The notes: a model not told the origin generated them from the letters alone. DNA of 49,148 nucleotides from Clostridia bacterium (GCA_017517865.1 JAFWYB010000060.1:1-49148), one strand, 5' to 3'; positions 1 through 7,878 are shown, counted from the first letter of the stretch. Made by a program: numbers and translations.

Positions 1-48
1 GAAACTGCGAAGCACTTTAAAATGCGAAACAGCTTTGCAAGAAAAGGC

Positions 49-87
49 AAAAATCACCGATAATGCTGACGCATATCGGTGATTTTT
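49..87. terminator. Bidirectional hairpin terminator at left edge
   Basis: A perfect 14-bp stem (49-62 with 74-87) with an 11-nt loop is flanked by A and T runs on both sides. It most likely ends a gene that lies left of the window. Nothing else was recognised in bases 1-171. Confidence 0.6.
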
Positions 88-171
88 AACGCATTATTGT
101 GAAGTTGTTTCGCTTTTTAAAGAAATACTTCCTTATGGGGTGTCGGCGTTCTCCCGACTGCATTTATTTTA

Positions 172-561
172 TCAGTTAAACAGAGCTCTGAGCCATTCGA
201 TGATTTTTCTGAAAAGTCTTTCAAAAGCATTTTCAAGCTTGTCATCTGCATCGGGACGGGCTTCTTCATAATCCTTATCCTTTTCACGGATTCTGCCGTC
301 TGACGAGATTTCGTAATCGTATTCTGCAATACGTCCCTTTTCATCTTCCACGCGGAACTCAACGTCCCAATGCTTTACGCCGTCATCAACATCAGATCTT
401 GCGTTGATGTAAATTACCTCCTGTGCCTTATAGCCCGCATCTGCAAGAGCAATCTCCTTTGCCCTTTCAGCTGAAATATCTGCTGCAAAAGCATTTACCG
501 AAAGAGCAAATACGCTCAGCGCTGCAAGAATAACCGATAAGAGTTTTTTGATTTTTTTCAT
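172..561 (-). CDS. Secreted PepSY-domain protein
   Basis: A 129-aa protein with a signal peptide (KKIKK, a hydrophobic stretch, then AFA-A near residue 26). It is followed by one PepSY-like domain (about 30-100), with the pattern AKEIALADAG, then beta strands WDVEFRV and YDYEISSDGRI. PepSY domains are usually extracytoplasmic and are thought to inhibit or chaperone proteases; which one is unknown here. The C-terminus is basic and amphipathic. The ATG at 561 is chosen over an in-frame GTG four codons upstream because AGGTGG sits at the right distance only for the ATG. No partner gene is adjacent. Confidence 0.75.
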   Translation of the reverse strand: MKKIKKLLSVILAALSVFALSVNAFAADISAERAKEIALADAGYKAQEVIYINARSDVDDGVKHWDVEFRVEDEKGRIAEYDYEISSDGRIREKDKDYEEARPDADDKLENAFERLFRKIIEWLRALFN

Positions 562-680
562 AAAAAGTTCCACCTTTCATTTTTGTTTTATTTTTTTGTT
601 TGGGGGTCATCTCTGTTTACACCCTTATAATACACACAAAAGATTAAAACACGATTAGAAAAATTCACTTTTTTACAAAT

Positions 681-715
681 AAAAAAAGCAGCCGGAATTT
701 TCATCCGACTGCTTA
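681..715 (-). terminator. Terminator of the SCP2/transketolase operon
   Basis: On the minus strand AGCAGTCGG pairs with CCGGCTGCT around a 9-nt loop, followed by seven T. It lies 17 bases past the last gene of the operon. Confidence 0.8.
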
Positions 716-731
716 TTCTTTTCAGAAAATC

Positions 732-1535
732 TTATTTAGCAAGTGCGCCGATTTCAAGCATAAATCCACCGATCTGTGCACCGAATTCGGGACCGCCGTC
801 CATTACGAGACGTCCTGCCTTTGTTGCCTCAAGCATATCGTCGATACTCATAAGAATACCGAGAGCGCTGTCAAGGTTGTTGAAGCGGAGTGTGAAGAAG
901 GGCATTGCTCTCTTGTATTCACCGCGACCTGCTCTTGACTTACCTGCCTTGATGCGGATGAAGGCTGAAACCTGAGGATAACCGTCAACTGCAAAAGCAT
1001 AAACACGGTCCGGGCTCTTTGTTGTCCAGTCCTTGATTTCGGGATGTCCCATCTTGTTAAGCTGGCTGATACCGCTTGAAAGAAGATAGAAATAGCACTT
1101 AACGAGAAGCTCCTTTGTTGCTTCGTCCTTCGGGGGCTCAGTAGCACCGAGAAGGTTAGCCATCTTGAGAAGCACCATTACGAAAGAAACAAGCGTACCT
1201 GCATATTTGATACCTCTGATTTTGGGGATGCCTGCAGGAGTAATCTTGCCCTTGAAGAAATCGTTGAGATTTTCAACGCTCTTGAATTCGAGCTCGATGT
1301 GAGGATCCTCTGTAAGGCAGGTGTGTACGAGCCATTCGCCGCTGTTAACAACGAAGTGCATACCTCTCTTACCGCCTTCAGCTTCGGGGTCAAGGCAGCT
1401 CACCTGAATAACTGCGTGTGCATTTTCAAACTTCTTTTTAAGGGAGGGTACATCGTTTGCGATAACCTTTACAAGCGGCAAAGCAGCATTGAGAAAGATT
1501 TTATTTGAATATAAGGCTTCCTGTGTATGAGCCAT
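732..1535 (-). CDS. SCP2-like lipid-binding protein, last gene of aminotransferase/transketolase operon
   Basis: A 267-aa soluble protein with no signal peptide. Residues about 55-130 follow the SCP2 sterol/lipid-carrier pattern: a strand ending in NSGEWLVHTC, then IELEFKSVENLNDFFKGK, then KIRGIKY. The second half (about 175-265) repeats the pattern in weaker form, with FTLRFNNLDSALGIL then GRLVMDGGPEF and a C-terminal helix. I therefore read it as two SCP2-type folds in tandem. SCP2 domains bind acyl chains, sterols or other hydrophobic ligands. It is the fifth and last gene, 24 bases after the transketolase C half, and is preceded by AAGGAGG. A distant paralogue is the first gene of the same operon. 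The fold assignment is an inference from motif spacing; the ligand is unknown. Confidence 0.6.
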   Translation of the reverse strand: MAHTQEALYSNKIFLNAALPLVKVIANDVPSLKKKFENAHAVIQVSCLDPEAEGGKRGMHFVVNSGEWLVHTCLTEDPHIELEFKSVENLNDFFKGKITPAGIPKIRGIKYAGTLVSFVMVLLKMANLLGATEPPKDEATKELLVKCYFYLLSSGISQLNKMGHPEIKDWTTKSPDRVYAFAVDGYPQVSAFIRIKAGKSRAGRGEYKRAMPFFTLRFNNLDSALGILMSIDDMLEATKAGRLVMDGGPEFGAQIGGFMLEIGALAK

Positions 1536-1559
1536 ATTGTTTGCCTCCTTGTAATATTA

Positions 1560-2567
1560 TTAGAACTCGTCGTCCCAGTTGTCGTCTTCTTCGAAGTCTG
1601 CGTTCATTGTTTCACGAACTGCAGCGATGATACCGTTAGCGTCGATACCTGCATCTGACATAATATCTTCGTGAAGACCGATCATAGCAAAGCCCTTATG
1701 ACCGAGCATCTTGAATGCACAGCCCTTACCGTACTGAGCCATAACCTCAGCAACTGCTGAGCCAAGACCGCCTGCAACGAGATGGTCTTCAACTGTAACG
1801 ATTCTTCTTGTGTCTGAAATAGCCTTCTGAATAGCCTCAACGTCGATGGGGCTGATTGTGTGCATGTTAAGAACGCGAACTGAAAGTCCGTCTGAGTTCT
1901 TAAGGAACTTAGCTGCCTCACGAGCCTGGAATACACAAGAACCGCAAGCGATAACTGTGATATCGGTACCCTCGTGAACCTCAACAGCCTTACCTACCTC
2001 AAAGCCGTAATCCTGATTCTCATAAAGAACGCGGTCAAAGCCACGGTTGATACGGATGTAGTAGGGGCCGAAGTTTTCGTAAGCTGCGTTAACAGCGTTT
2101 GCTGTTTCAAAGCCGTCAGCGGGAACGATAACTGTAAGGTTGGGCATTGCTCTTGTGATTGCAAGGTCAGTGATAGCATGGTGAGTTGAACCTGCCTGAC
2201 CGAAGGATGTACCTGAATGAGTAGCAATAATCTTTGCGTTGACATTCTGATAGCAGATGTCTGTGTGAAGCTGGTCACAGGCTCTCATTGATGTGAATGC
2301 CGAGAAGCCTGAAAGGAAGGGAATCATACCTGCTCTTGCCATACCTGCGGCAACACCGAACATATCCTGCTCTGCGATACCAACGTTGATAACTCTTTCG
2401 GGGCAAACCTTAAGAACGTCACCGAGCTTTGTTGATTTTGCAAGGTCAGCTGTGATAGCAACAACCTTGGGGTCCTTTAAAATGATGTCAGCAAGTGCCT
2501 TACCGTAAATTTCAGCTGTGGAAAGCTCAGTCTGGTCAACTGCTGTATAAACAAATCCGCCTGCCAT
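1560..2567 (-). CDS. Transketolase, C-terminal subunit (split form)
   Basis: A 335-aa protein with the Pyr and C-terminal domains of transketolase. GIAEQDM (63-69) carries the catalytic Glu66 that activates thiamine diphosphate. The HSGTSFG...GSTHHAITD block (117-132) and IVPADG follow. It pairs with the N-terminal subunit encoded just upstream (2 bases apart, SD GGAGGG) to form a complete enzyme that moves a two-carbon ketol unit to an aldehyde. Odd point: the usual G-E/P-D-G-x-T-H motif reads G-Q-A-G-S-T-H (123-129). The acceptor-hydroxyl-sensing Asp of ordinary transketolases is therefore Ala125. The tail is acidic. Codon choice (CGT, GGT, AAC, ATC) resembles gapA, implying high expression. 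The true substrate is unlikely to be standard pentose phosphates. Confidence 0.85.
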   Translation of the reverse strand: MAGGFVYTAVDQTELSTAEIYGKALADIILKDPKVVAITADLAKSTKLGDVLKVCPERVINVGIAEQDMFGVAAGMARAGMIPFLSGFSAFTSMRACDQLHTDICYQNVNAKIIATHSGTSFGQAGSTHHAITDLAITRAMPNLTVIVPADGFETANAVNAAYENFGPYYIRINRGFDRVLYENQDYGFEVGKAVEVHEGTDITVIACGSCVFQAREAAKFLKNSDGLSVRVLNMHTISPIDVEAIQKAISDTRRIVTVEDHLVAGGLGSAVAEVMAQYGKGCAFKMLGHKGFAMIGLHEDIMSDAGIDANGIIAAVRETMNADFEEDDNWDDEF

Positions 2568-2569
2568 TA

Positions 2570-3448
2570 TTATTTGCCCTCCTTTTCTGCACGAGCAACA
2601 CGAGCCTTATAGTCCTCTTCAAGTTCTTTGTTGAACTTTTCAAAGCGTGCATCGTCGATTGCACCGTAATGCCATGTGTAGTCGCCTTCGATTGACTTGA
2701 TACCGGCACCCTTCTTTGTATCCATAAGAATACATGTGGGAGCACACTTTTCCTTTGAACGCTCGATAGCTATGTCGATAGCGTTGCAAAGCTCACCGAT
2801 GTTGTTACCGTCAACAACAATTGTGTTGAAGCCGAAAGCTGTCATCTTGTCTGCAAGAGGCTCAAGCTTCTTGATGTCTTCGGTGTTACCGTCGATCATA
2901 TTGTGGTTTCTGTCGATAAATACGATACAGTTGGAAAGCTGATAGTGGTTGATTGTCATAAAGCCTTCCCAGCATGAGCCTTCACCGAGCTCGCCGTCAC
3001 CGGTAACAACGTATGTAAGATAATCCTTACCGAGAAGTCTTGCTGCAAGTGCTGTACCTGCTGCAATTGAGGGACCGTGACCGAGTGAGCCTGTTGATGC
3101 GTCAACGCCTACAACCTTGTTTGAGTCAAGATGCATACCCATCTTTGAGCCTGAAAGGTTGAAGGACTTAAGCATTTCAACATCGTTGAAGCCCTTATCG
3201 CAGAGCACGGGAGCGTAAGCAATAGCTGCGTGACCCTTTGAAAGGATGAAGCGGTCTCTGTCTTCCCACTTGGGATCGTCAACCTTGATGTTGAGATACT
3301 TGTGATAGAGAACGGTAAGAAGGTCCATTACGGACATACCGCCGCCGAAATGGCCGCTGCCTGCCCATACAGTTGTCTGAACTGTAAGCTTACGAAGCTC
3401 GTAAGCCTTTTTTTCAAGGGCAAGCCATTCGTTTTTTGAAAGTGGCAT
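2570..3448 (-). CDS. Transketolase, N-terminal (thiamine diphosphate) subunit
   Basis: A 292-aa protein with the PP domain of a split transketolase. GSGHFGGGMS and LSKGHAA carry the conserved histidines, and GSLGHGPS is the third conserved loop. GDGELGEG (about 150) through DRNHN is the Mg2+/thiamine diphosphate motif. The ATG at 3448 is preferred to an in-frame ATG five codons upstream, because GGAGG lies 8 bases before it. It follows the aminotransferase by 72 bases and is directly followed by the C-terminal half. Split transketolases occur in archaea and many Clostridia for pentose metabolism. Here the flanking aminotransferase and SCP2-like genes point to a specialised biosynthetic role. 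Confidence 0.88.
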   Translation of the reverse strand: MPLSKNEWLALEKKAYELRKLTVQTTVWAGSGHFGGGMSVMDLLTVLYHKYLNIKVDDPKWEDRDRFILSKGHAAIAYAPVLCDKGFNDVEMLKSFNLSGSKMGMHLDSNKVVGVDASTGSLGHGPSIAAGTALAARLLGKDYLTYVVTGDGELGEGSCWEGFMTINHYQLSNCIVFIDRNHNMIDGNTEDIKKLEPLADKMTAFGFNTIVVDGNNIGELCNAIDIAIERSKEKCAPTCILMDTKKGAGIKSIEGDYTWHYGAIDDARFEKFNKELEEDYKARVARAEKEGK

Positions 3449-3520
3449 AATGTTTTCCTCCATAAATCATTTTATATAATACCCTTCCCGTCTCAGAGAA
3501 GGGTACGTTTCACATTTTTA

Positions 3521-4786
3521 TCAGCCGAAAATTTCGGGATGGTTTTTTGCTACTATGCCGAAGCATTCCTCTGCAACTGCAATTGTGTGCTTGATATCCT
3601 TATCGGAAAGAGCAGCGTTGATGAAGTGGTTGTGGTGAGAAGCAAGGAAAATACCTCTTGAAACCATTTCAGCAATCCACTCCTGATGAAGGAGCATGCT
3701 GTCATCGTTGGCTATTCTGAGATAGAACAGTGCGGGTGCACCTGAAACAACAAGGTCGATACCGTGTTCCTTACCTGCTGCAACAAGACCGTTGCAGAGC
3801 TTTTCACCCTTCTGCTTAAACATTGTGGGAATGTCAAGAGCCTTCATCTTGTTGATGTTTGCAATACAAGCTGCAAAGGGCACTGCGCTGAGCCAGTAGG
3901 AGCCTGTATATGCAAGAGCACTCATTGAGCCCTTAAGGAATTCCTTACCGCAGATAGCTGACATATTGTAGCCGTTTGCAAGAGCCTTACAGAAGCAGAT
4001 AAGGTCTGCCTCGAAGCCGAAGAAATGGTCTGAACCGGCGAGGTCAAGACGGAAGCCTGCACGAACGTCGTCAACGATGAGAACGATGTCGTTCTTTGTA
4101 CAGATTTCTCTTACCTTGGGCCAGAAGTCCTTTTCGGGGAATGCGTTATCGTGGAAGTTACCGTGATCATAGGGCTGAGCTATGATACAGGCAATTTCAT
4201 TTTTGTTTTCTTCGATTGTCTTTTCAAGAAGAGGAATATCGTTCCAGGGAAGCATAATGTTGTTTGCAACATCCTCGGGAAGTACGCCCGGATAGTCAAT
4301 CTTCTGGCACCAGGGTGAAACACCGTGATAGTAGCCTGAGAACATAATGATCTTCTTTCTGTGGGTATATGCTCTTGCGCACATAATAGCGCCCTGAGTA
4401 GCGTCGTTACCGTTCTTTGCAAAGAAAGCCCAGTCAGCAGTAGCAACCGTATCAACAAGAAGCTCAGCACATTCAAGCATAACCTTGCCGGGCTGGGTTG
4501 TGCAGTTACCTAAAGCGATCTGCTTGAGAGCAGCAGCGTCAACATCGGGATCGCAGTAACCGAGTACGTTGGGACCGTAAGCACACATATAGTCAATGTA
4601 CTTGTTGCCGTCAACGTCCCATACGTATGTACCCTTTGCCTTTTCTGCAAACATAGGCCACTTGTTTACGGGAATGAACTGACCTTCTGCAGGACCCAGA
4701 TGACCGTAAATACCTGAAGGTATTACTTTTGTTGCTCTTGTGAACATTTCTCTTGATTTTTCTGTGTTATAAATAGGAAAACTCAT
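3521..4786 (-). CDS. Class III (glutamate-1-semialdehyde-like) PLP aminotransferase
   Basis: A 421-aa fold-type I aminotransferase. Visible family features are KNGNDATQGAIMCAR (phosphate-binding region), GYYHG (151-155), DDVRAGFR with the PLP-nitrogen Asp239, and FCKALANGY with the Schiff-base Lys267. TGSYWLSAVPFAA corresponds to the small-subunit contact loop. The usual E-P before the Asp motif is Q-P (IIAQP). It resembles HemL-type aminomutases and sugar or lipid aminotransferases, not ornithine-type enzymes. No other haem-synthesis gene is nearby, so HemL itself is unlikely. It is preceded by TAAGGAGG and starts 12 bases after the first SCP2-like gene. Likely job: amination of the ketone or aldehyde made by the adjacent transketolase (inference). 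Confidence 0.85.
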   Translation of the reverse strand: MSFPIYNTEKSREMFTRATKVIPSGIYGHLGPAEGQFIPVNKWPMFAEKAKGTYVWDVDGNKYIDYMCAYGPNVLGYCDPDVDAAALKQIALGNCTTQPGKVMLECAELLVDTVATADWAFFAKNGNDATQGAIMCARAYTHRKKIIMFSGYYHGVSPWCQKIDYPGVLPEDVANNIMLPWNDIPLLEKTIEENKNEIACIIAQPYDHGNFHDNAFPEKDFWPKVREICTKNDIVLIVDDVRAGFRLDLAGSDHFFGFEADLICFCKALANGYNMSAICGKEFLKGSMSALAYTGSYWLSAVPFAACIANINKMKALDIPTMFKQKGEKLCNGLVAAGKEHGIDLVVSGAPALFYLRIANDDSMLLHQEWIAEMVSRGIFLASHHNHFINAALSDKDIKHTIAVAEECFGIVAKNHPEIFG

Positions 4787-4798
4787 TATAATACCTCC

Positions 4799-5560
4799 TT
4801 ATGCAAGATAGAGTGCAACTCTGTCAAGAATTCTGTTTACGTTGTCGATCATATTGATAAGACCATGCATTTCAACAAGACCTTCACCGATTGAAGCGAT
4901 AGCGTTGATTTTACCGTCGAAGAGAGCTCTGGCAACGCGGATATCACAGAACTGCATCTGTGAACGGAATGCTTCCGGCTTCTGCTTGATTGTTACCATA
5001 TGACTGTCCTTAACGCGGATTGTAGCACCTACGCAGTCCTTGATGGAAACATCGATAATACCGTCGGGAATAAGTGAAGCACTGAACTTACCGATTTCGT
5101 CGTTGTTACCGATCTGTGAAAGAGCAACAGTGATAACATAGAACATAAGCTTTGTGCTGATTTCAAAGAACTTCTCATCCTTGAGGTCTTCCTCGGAAGC
5201 TCTCAGGTACTTTGAAAGAATATCGGTAAGGGGAATGAACTTGCCGAGAAGGAAGCCTATTTTTGTAAAGCCCTTCATGGGAAGTGCGGAACCGGTACCG
5301 TCAACCATAGCGTTGAATTTTTCGGGTGTTGAGAAGGGAAGAAGCACATCGCAGTTTTTGATGCCCTGCTCCATTCTGCATCTGCCGTTTTTGAAAATAA
5401 GAGTAGCACTGGGACCGCCTGTAACATCAAGACCGATAGCAACGGGCTTCTTTGTCTTAACAAGGTCACTTGCCTCTTTATCAAGCTCGCAGAGATTTTC
5501 AATTGCACCCAGAACAGCATACATATTTATATATGCCAGGGTTTTTGCATCTGTCATCAT
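4799..5560 (-). CDS. SCP2-like lipid-binding protein, first gene of operon
   Basis: A 253-aa cytosolic protein. Residues about 40-140 match the SCP2 pattern: ATLIFKNGRCRMEQG, then CDVLLPFSTPEKFNAMVDG, then MKGFTKIGFL and a helix reaching LSKYL. The C-terminal half (about 165-253) looks like a second SCP2-type unit, with IDVSIKD, DIRVARALFDGKINAIAS and VEMHGLINMI. It probably binds or presents a hydrophobic substrate for the enzymes encoded after it. The start is set by AGGAGG 9 bases before the first of two adjacent ATG codons. A near-consensus promoter lies about 75 bases upstream. The ligand and exact biochemical role are unknown. Confidence 0.6.
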   Translation of the reverse strand: MMTDAKTLAYINMYAVLGAIENLCELDKEASDLVKTKKPVAIGLDVTGGPSATLIFKNGRCRMEQGIKNCDVLLPFSTPEKFNAMVDGTGSALPMKGFTKIGFLLGKFIPLTDILSKYLRASEEDLKDEKFFEISTKLMFYVITVALSQIGNNDEIGKFSASLIPDGIIDVSIKDCVGATIRVKDSHMVTIKQKPEAFRSQMQFCDIRVARALFDGKINAIASIGEGLVEMHGLINMIDNVNRILDRVALYLA

Positions 5561-5630
5561 AAGAAATATCCTCCTTTGTGTGAGTAACCGCTCACCCTGC
5601 GGGTAAGAATTACATTTTATATGCTGTATT

Positions 5631-5659
5631 ATTTTATCAAATTGCTTGCATTATGTCAA
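5631..5659 (-). promoter_or_regulatory. Strong sigma-A promoter of the SCP2/transketolase operon
   Basis: TTGACA (5654-5659) and TAAAAT (5631-5636) are separated by 17 bases, the closest to consensus of any promoter seen here except that of the riboswitch-ATPase. The short leader contains small competing hairpins (ACCC-GCA-GGGT and GTGAG-CGGTTA-CTCAC) just before the ribosome binding site. Confidence 0.8.
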
Positions 5660-5902
5660 TGCTTCTGTGGGTTTATAACAAAATATTAAATAATTTTTTT
5701 TATTTTTGATATGTTATTACCATCATCGGTCATATAGATTCAAAGAATCAGTCTGCTTCCCGATAAGCGGTTTATGAGGTAAAGTCAACCCTTCCTTTTA
5801 TCTGCCTTCGTCTGCCCTTCGGAGAGCTGCCGCGAAGCAATCCGATAACCAATAAATATAATTATCTCTGCTTTAATCAGCGGCAACACCGGCGCGGCAA
5901 AC
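5660..5902. other. Intergenic stretch with no recognised gene
   Basis: Between the operon promoter and the terminator at 5903 I see no ORF with a ribosome binding site and no recognised RNA family. It is AT-rich at 5690-5720 and more GC-rich from 5790. An unlabelled small RNA cannot be excluded. Confidence 0.4.
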
Positions 5903-5930
5903 AAAAAAGACTATTGCACAGGCAACAGTC
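5903..5930 (-). terminator. Hairpin terminator overlapping end of small ORF
   Basis: On the minus strand GACTGTTGC pairs with GCAATAGTC (one G-T pair) and is followed by six T. The stem overlaps the stop codon of the small ORF at 5911-6150. Confidence 0.6.
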
Positions 5931-6150
5931 CTCGGGTGTGATGATTAAAAAGGATATTATATGTTTTTTCTGCATTTTTAAAAGAGAGTCTTGCCCTGCA
6001 GAGAATCAGTTCAAGTAAAAGCAGGGCACGGTAAGGTGTACCTCTCTGTGAAAAAGCAAGGCGAAGCAGAAGTGCATTGACACATTCCGCGGTAAAGCCC
6101 GACAAAATCATACGCAGTGACAGTAAAACAAGTTTTTTCTTTAATTTCAT
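5911..6150 (-). CDS. Small protein of unknown function (79 aa)
   Basis: A 79-aa basic, leucine-rich ORF with a hydrophobic N-terminal half. I do not recognise it. In its favour: AAAGGAG lies 9 bases before the ATG and a rho-independent terminator sits right at its stop, so it fills a transcription unit. Against it: the composition is unusual and no family motif is visible. It may be a small membrane-associated peptide. Confidence 0.4.
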   Translation of the reverse strand: MKLKKKLVLLSLRMILSGFTAECVNALLLRLAFSQRGTPYRALLLLELILCRARLSFKNAEKTYNILFNHHTRGLLPVQ

Positions 6151-6271
6151 CCTTTAGTGCTCCTTTACAGTTTATTTTTACAAAACAACTATTACTTGTG
6201 GTTGTTTCGACCTTATAATACAACACGTGGTAGATGAAATATAGGGAATTTTGTCGAGGGAAATGTTTTTC

Positions 6272-6300
6272 TTTACTTTTTCAGCGCAGTGTGGTATTTT
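6272..6300 (+). promoter_or_regulatory. Promoter for zinc-ribbon membrane protein
   Basis: TTTACT (6272-6277), 17 bases, TATTTT (6295-6300), ending 21 bases before the chosen start. Confidence 0.5.
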
Positions 6301-6321
6301 AAGTAAAAAGGAGTGGATAGT

Positions 6322-6735
6322 ATGTTTAATAACATCAGTGAAAAAATAAAGACACTTGCAAATGTTATGTGCTGGATAGATATAATTGTTTCAGTTATAA
6401 TAAGCATTTTTATAATCTTTATAAACCTCTGGGCAGGCTTAATTTGTCTTATATTGGGACCGCTGGTTTCATGGATAGGATCTTTTGTTCTTTACGGCTT
6501 CGGCACCCTCATTGAAAACAGTGAAAAGACAACAGCTTATCTCAGATATCTGGCAGAAGCAGAGCGAAAAAGAATAAATAAGGAAAAAGACCGTAATGCG
6601 GAAGCTTCTGCAGAGCGAACAAAAAATTTTTCATCAAATACAAATTTTGTAAAGTGCCTCGAATGCAGAAATATTGTGGATATATCCAAACTTGACGAAA
6701 GCGGTATCTGTCCTTGGTGCGGTTGCGAAATGTAA
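6322..6735 (+). CDS. Membrane protein with C-terminal zinc ribbon
   Basis: A 137-aa protein with two transmembrane helices (about 15-40 and 45-65), then a charged helical stretch (about 70-105). The C-terminal treble-clef/zinc-ribbon motif is CLEC...CPWCG (about 116-133). The zinc ribbon should face the cytoplasm. The function is unknown; similar small zinc-ribbon membrane proteins are common in Clostridia. The ATG at 6322 is chosen because AAGGAG lies 8 bases upstream; an in-frame GTG at 6313 overlaps the ribosome binding site. It is a monocistronic unit with its own promoter and a terminator shared with convergent gapA. Confidence 0.7.
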   Translation: MFNNISEKIKTLANVMCWIDIIVSVIISIFIIFINLWAGLICLILGPLVSWIGSFVLYGFGTLIENSEKTTAYLRYLAEAERKRINKEKDRNAEASAERTKNFSSNTNFVKCLECRNIVDISKLDESGICPWCGCEM

Positions 6736-6742
6736 AATAAAG

Positions 6743-6775
6743 AAAGCGTTGTGTTCTCGTGAACACAACGCTTTT
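6743..6775. terminator. Bidirectional terminator between zinc-ribbon gene and gapA
   Basis: A perfect 14-bp stem (6743-6756 with 6761-6774) with loop TCGT. It serves the plus-strand gene and, in reverse, gapA. Confidence 0.85.
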
Positions 6776-6792
6776 GTATCGGTTAATTAAAC

Positions 6793-7830
6793 TTATGCAA
6801 GCTCTGCGAAGTACTTGATTGTACGAACCATCTGGCTTGTGTATGAGTTTTCGTTGTCATACCATGAAACAACCTGAACTTCATAAAGACCGTCAGCAAT
6901 CTTAGCAACCATTGTCTGAGTTGCATCGAAGAGTGAGCCGTACTTCATGCCGATAACGTCTGAAGAAACGATAGGATCTTCGTTGTAGCCGAAGGATTCT
7001 GAAGCAGCAGCCTTCATAGCAGCGTTGATGCCGTCAACTGTTACTTCGTCGCCCTTAACAACAGCTGTGAGGATTGTTGTTGAACCTGTGGGAACGGGAA
7101 CTCTCTGAGCAGCACCGATAAGCTTGCCGTTAAGTTCGGGAATTACAAGGCCGATGGCCTTAGCAGCACCTGTTGAGTTGGGAACGATGTTAGCTGCGCC
7201 TGCGCGAGCTCTTCTCATATCGCCCTTTCTGTGAGGACCGTCAAGGATCATCTGATCGCCTGTGTAAGCGTGGATTGTTGCCATGATACCGCTCTGGATG
7301 GGAGCAAAATCGTTAAGAGCCTTAGCCATGGGAGCAAGGCAGTTTGTTGTGCAGGAAGCAGCGGAGATGATTGTATCTTCAGCTGTAAGAGTGTTTTCGT
7401 TTACGCTGTAAACGATTGTCTTAAGATCGTTACCTGCGGGAGCAGAAATAACAACTTTCTTAGCACCTGCATCGATGTGAGCCTGGCTCTTTGCCTTTGA
7501 GCAGTAGAAACCTGTGCATTCGAGAACAACGTCAACACCGATTTCACCCCAGGGGAGTTCTGCAGCGTTAGCCATAGCGTAGATTTTAAGAGTCTTGCCG
7601 TCTACTGTGATTGTACCTGCTTCGTCATCAGCTGAAACAGTGTGAAGATTTTCGCCGAGTCTTCCGCAGTAGCCGCCCTGAGCGGTATCGTACTTGAGAA
7701 GGTTAGCGAGCATTGAGGGCTTTGTGAGGTCGTTGATAGCAACAACTTCATAGCCTTCTGCACCGAACATCTGACGGAAAGCAAGACGACCGATACGACC
7801 GAAACCGTTAATAGCAACTTTTACTGACAT
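6793..7830 (-). CDS. gapA: Glyceraldehyde-3-phosphate dehydrogenase
   Basis: A 345-aa phosphorylating GAPDH, which converts glyceraldehyde 3-phosphate, NAD+ and phosphate to 1,3-bisphosphoglycerate in glycolysis. INGFGRIGR begins the Rossmann fold. INDL places an acidic residue after strand two, consistent with NAD preference. SAASCTTNC carries catalytic Cys160, and His187 in [10 protein letters not shown] is the general base. The C-terminal [16 protein letters not shown] block is typical. TGGAGG precedes the ATG. It is a single-gene unit with a strong promoter. Its highly biased codon use (CGT, GGT, AAC, TTC) is a reference for highly expressed genes in this genome. Confidence 0.97.
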   Translation of the reverse strand: MSVKVAINGFGRIGRLAFRQMFGAEGYEVVAINDLTKPSMLANLLKYDTAQGGYCGRLGENLHTVSADDEAGTITVDGKTLKIYAMANAAELPWGEIGVDVVLECTGFYCSKAKSQAHIDAGAKKVVISAPAGNDLKTIVYSVNENTLTAEDTIISAASCTTNCLAPMAKALNDFAPIQSGIMATIHAYTGDQMILDGPHRKGDMRRARAGAANIVPNSTGAAKAIGLVIPELNGKLIGAAQRVPVPTGSTTILTAVVKGDEVTVDGINAAMKAAASESFGYNEDPIVSSDVIGMKYGSLFDATQTMVAKIADGLYEVQVVSWYDNENSYTSQMVRTIKYFAELA

Positions 7831-7878
7831 AATGATTTACCTCCAAAAATGTTTTTTGAATAAAAATTAACCTTAAAT

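Noticed and set aside
3521-4786. Assignment of the aminotransferase as HemL (glutamate-1-semialdehyde aminomutase)
   Set aside because: No other tetrapyrrole gene nearby, several motif differences (DD for DE, QP for EP), and operon partners that point to another substrate.
6011-6226. 71-aa minus-strand ORF overlapping the small ORF at 5911-6150
   Set aside because: No ribosome binding site at its start, and its end does not coincide with the terminator; the alternative frame has both.
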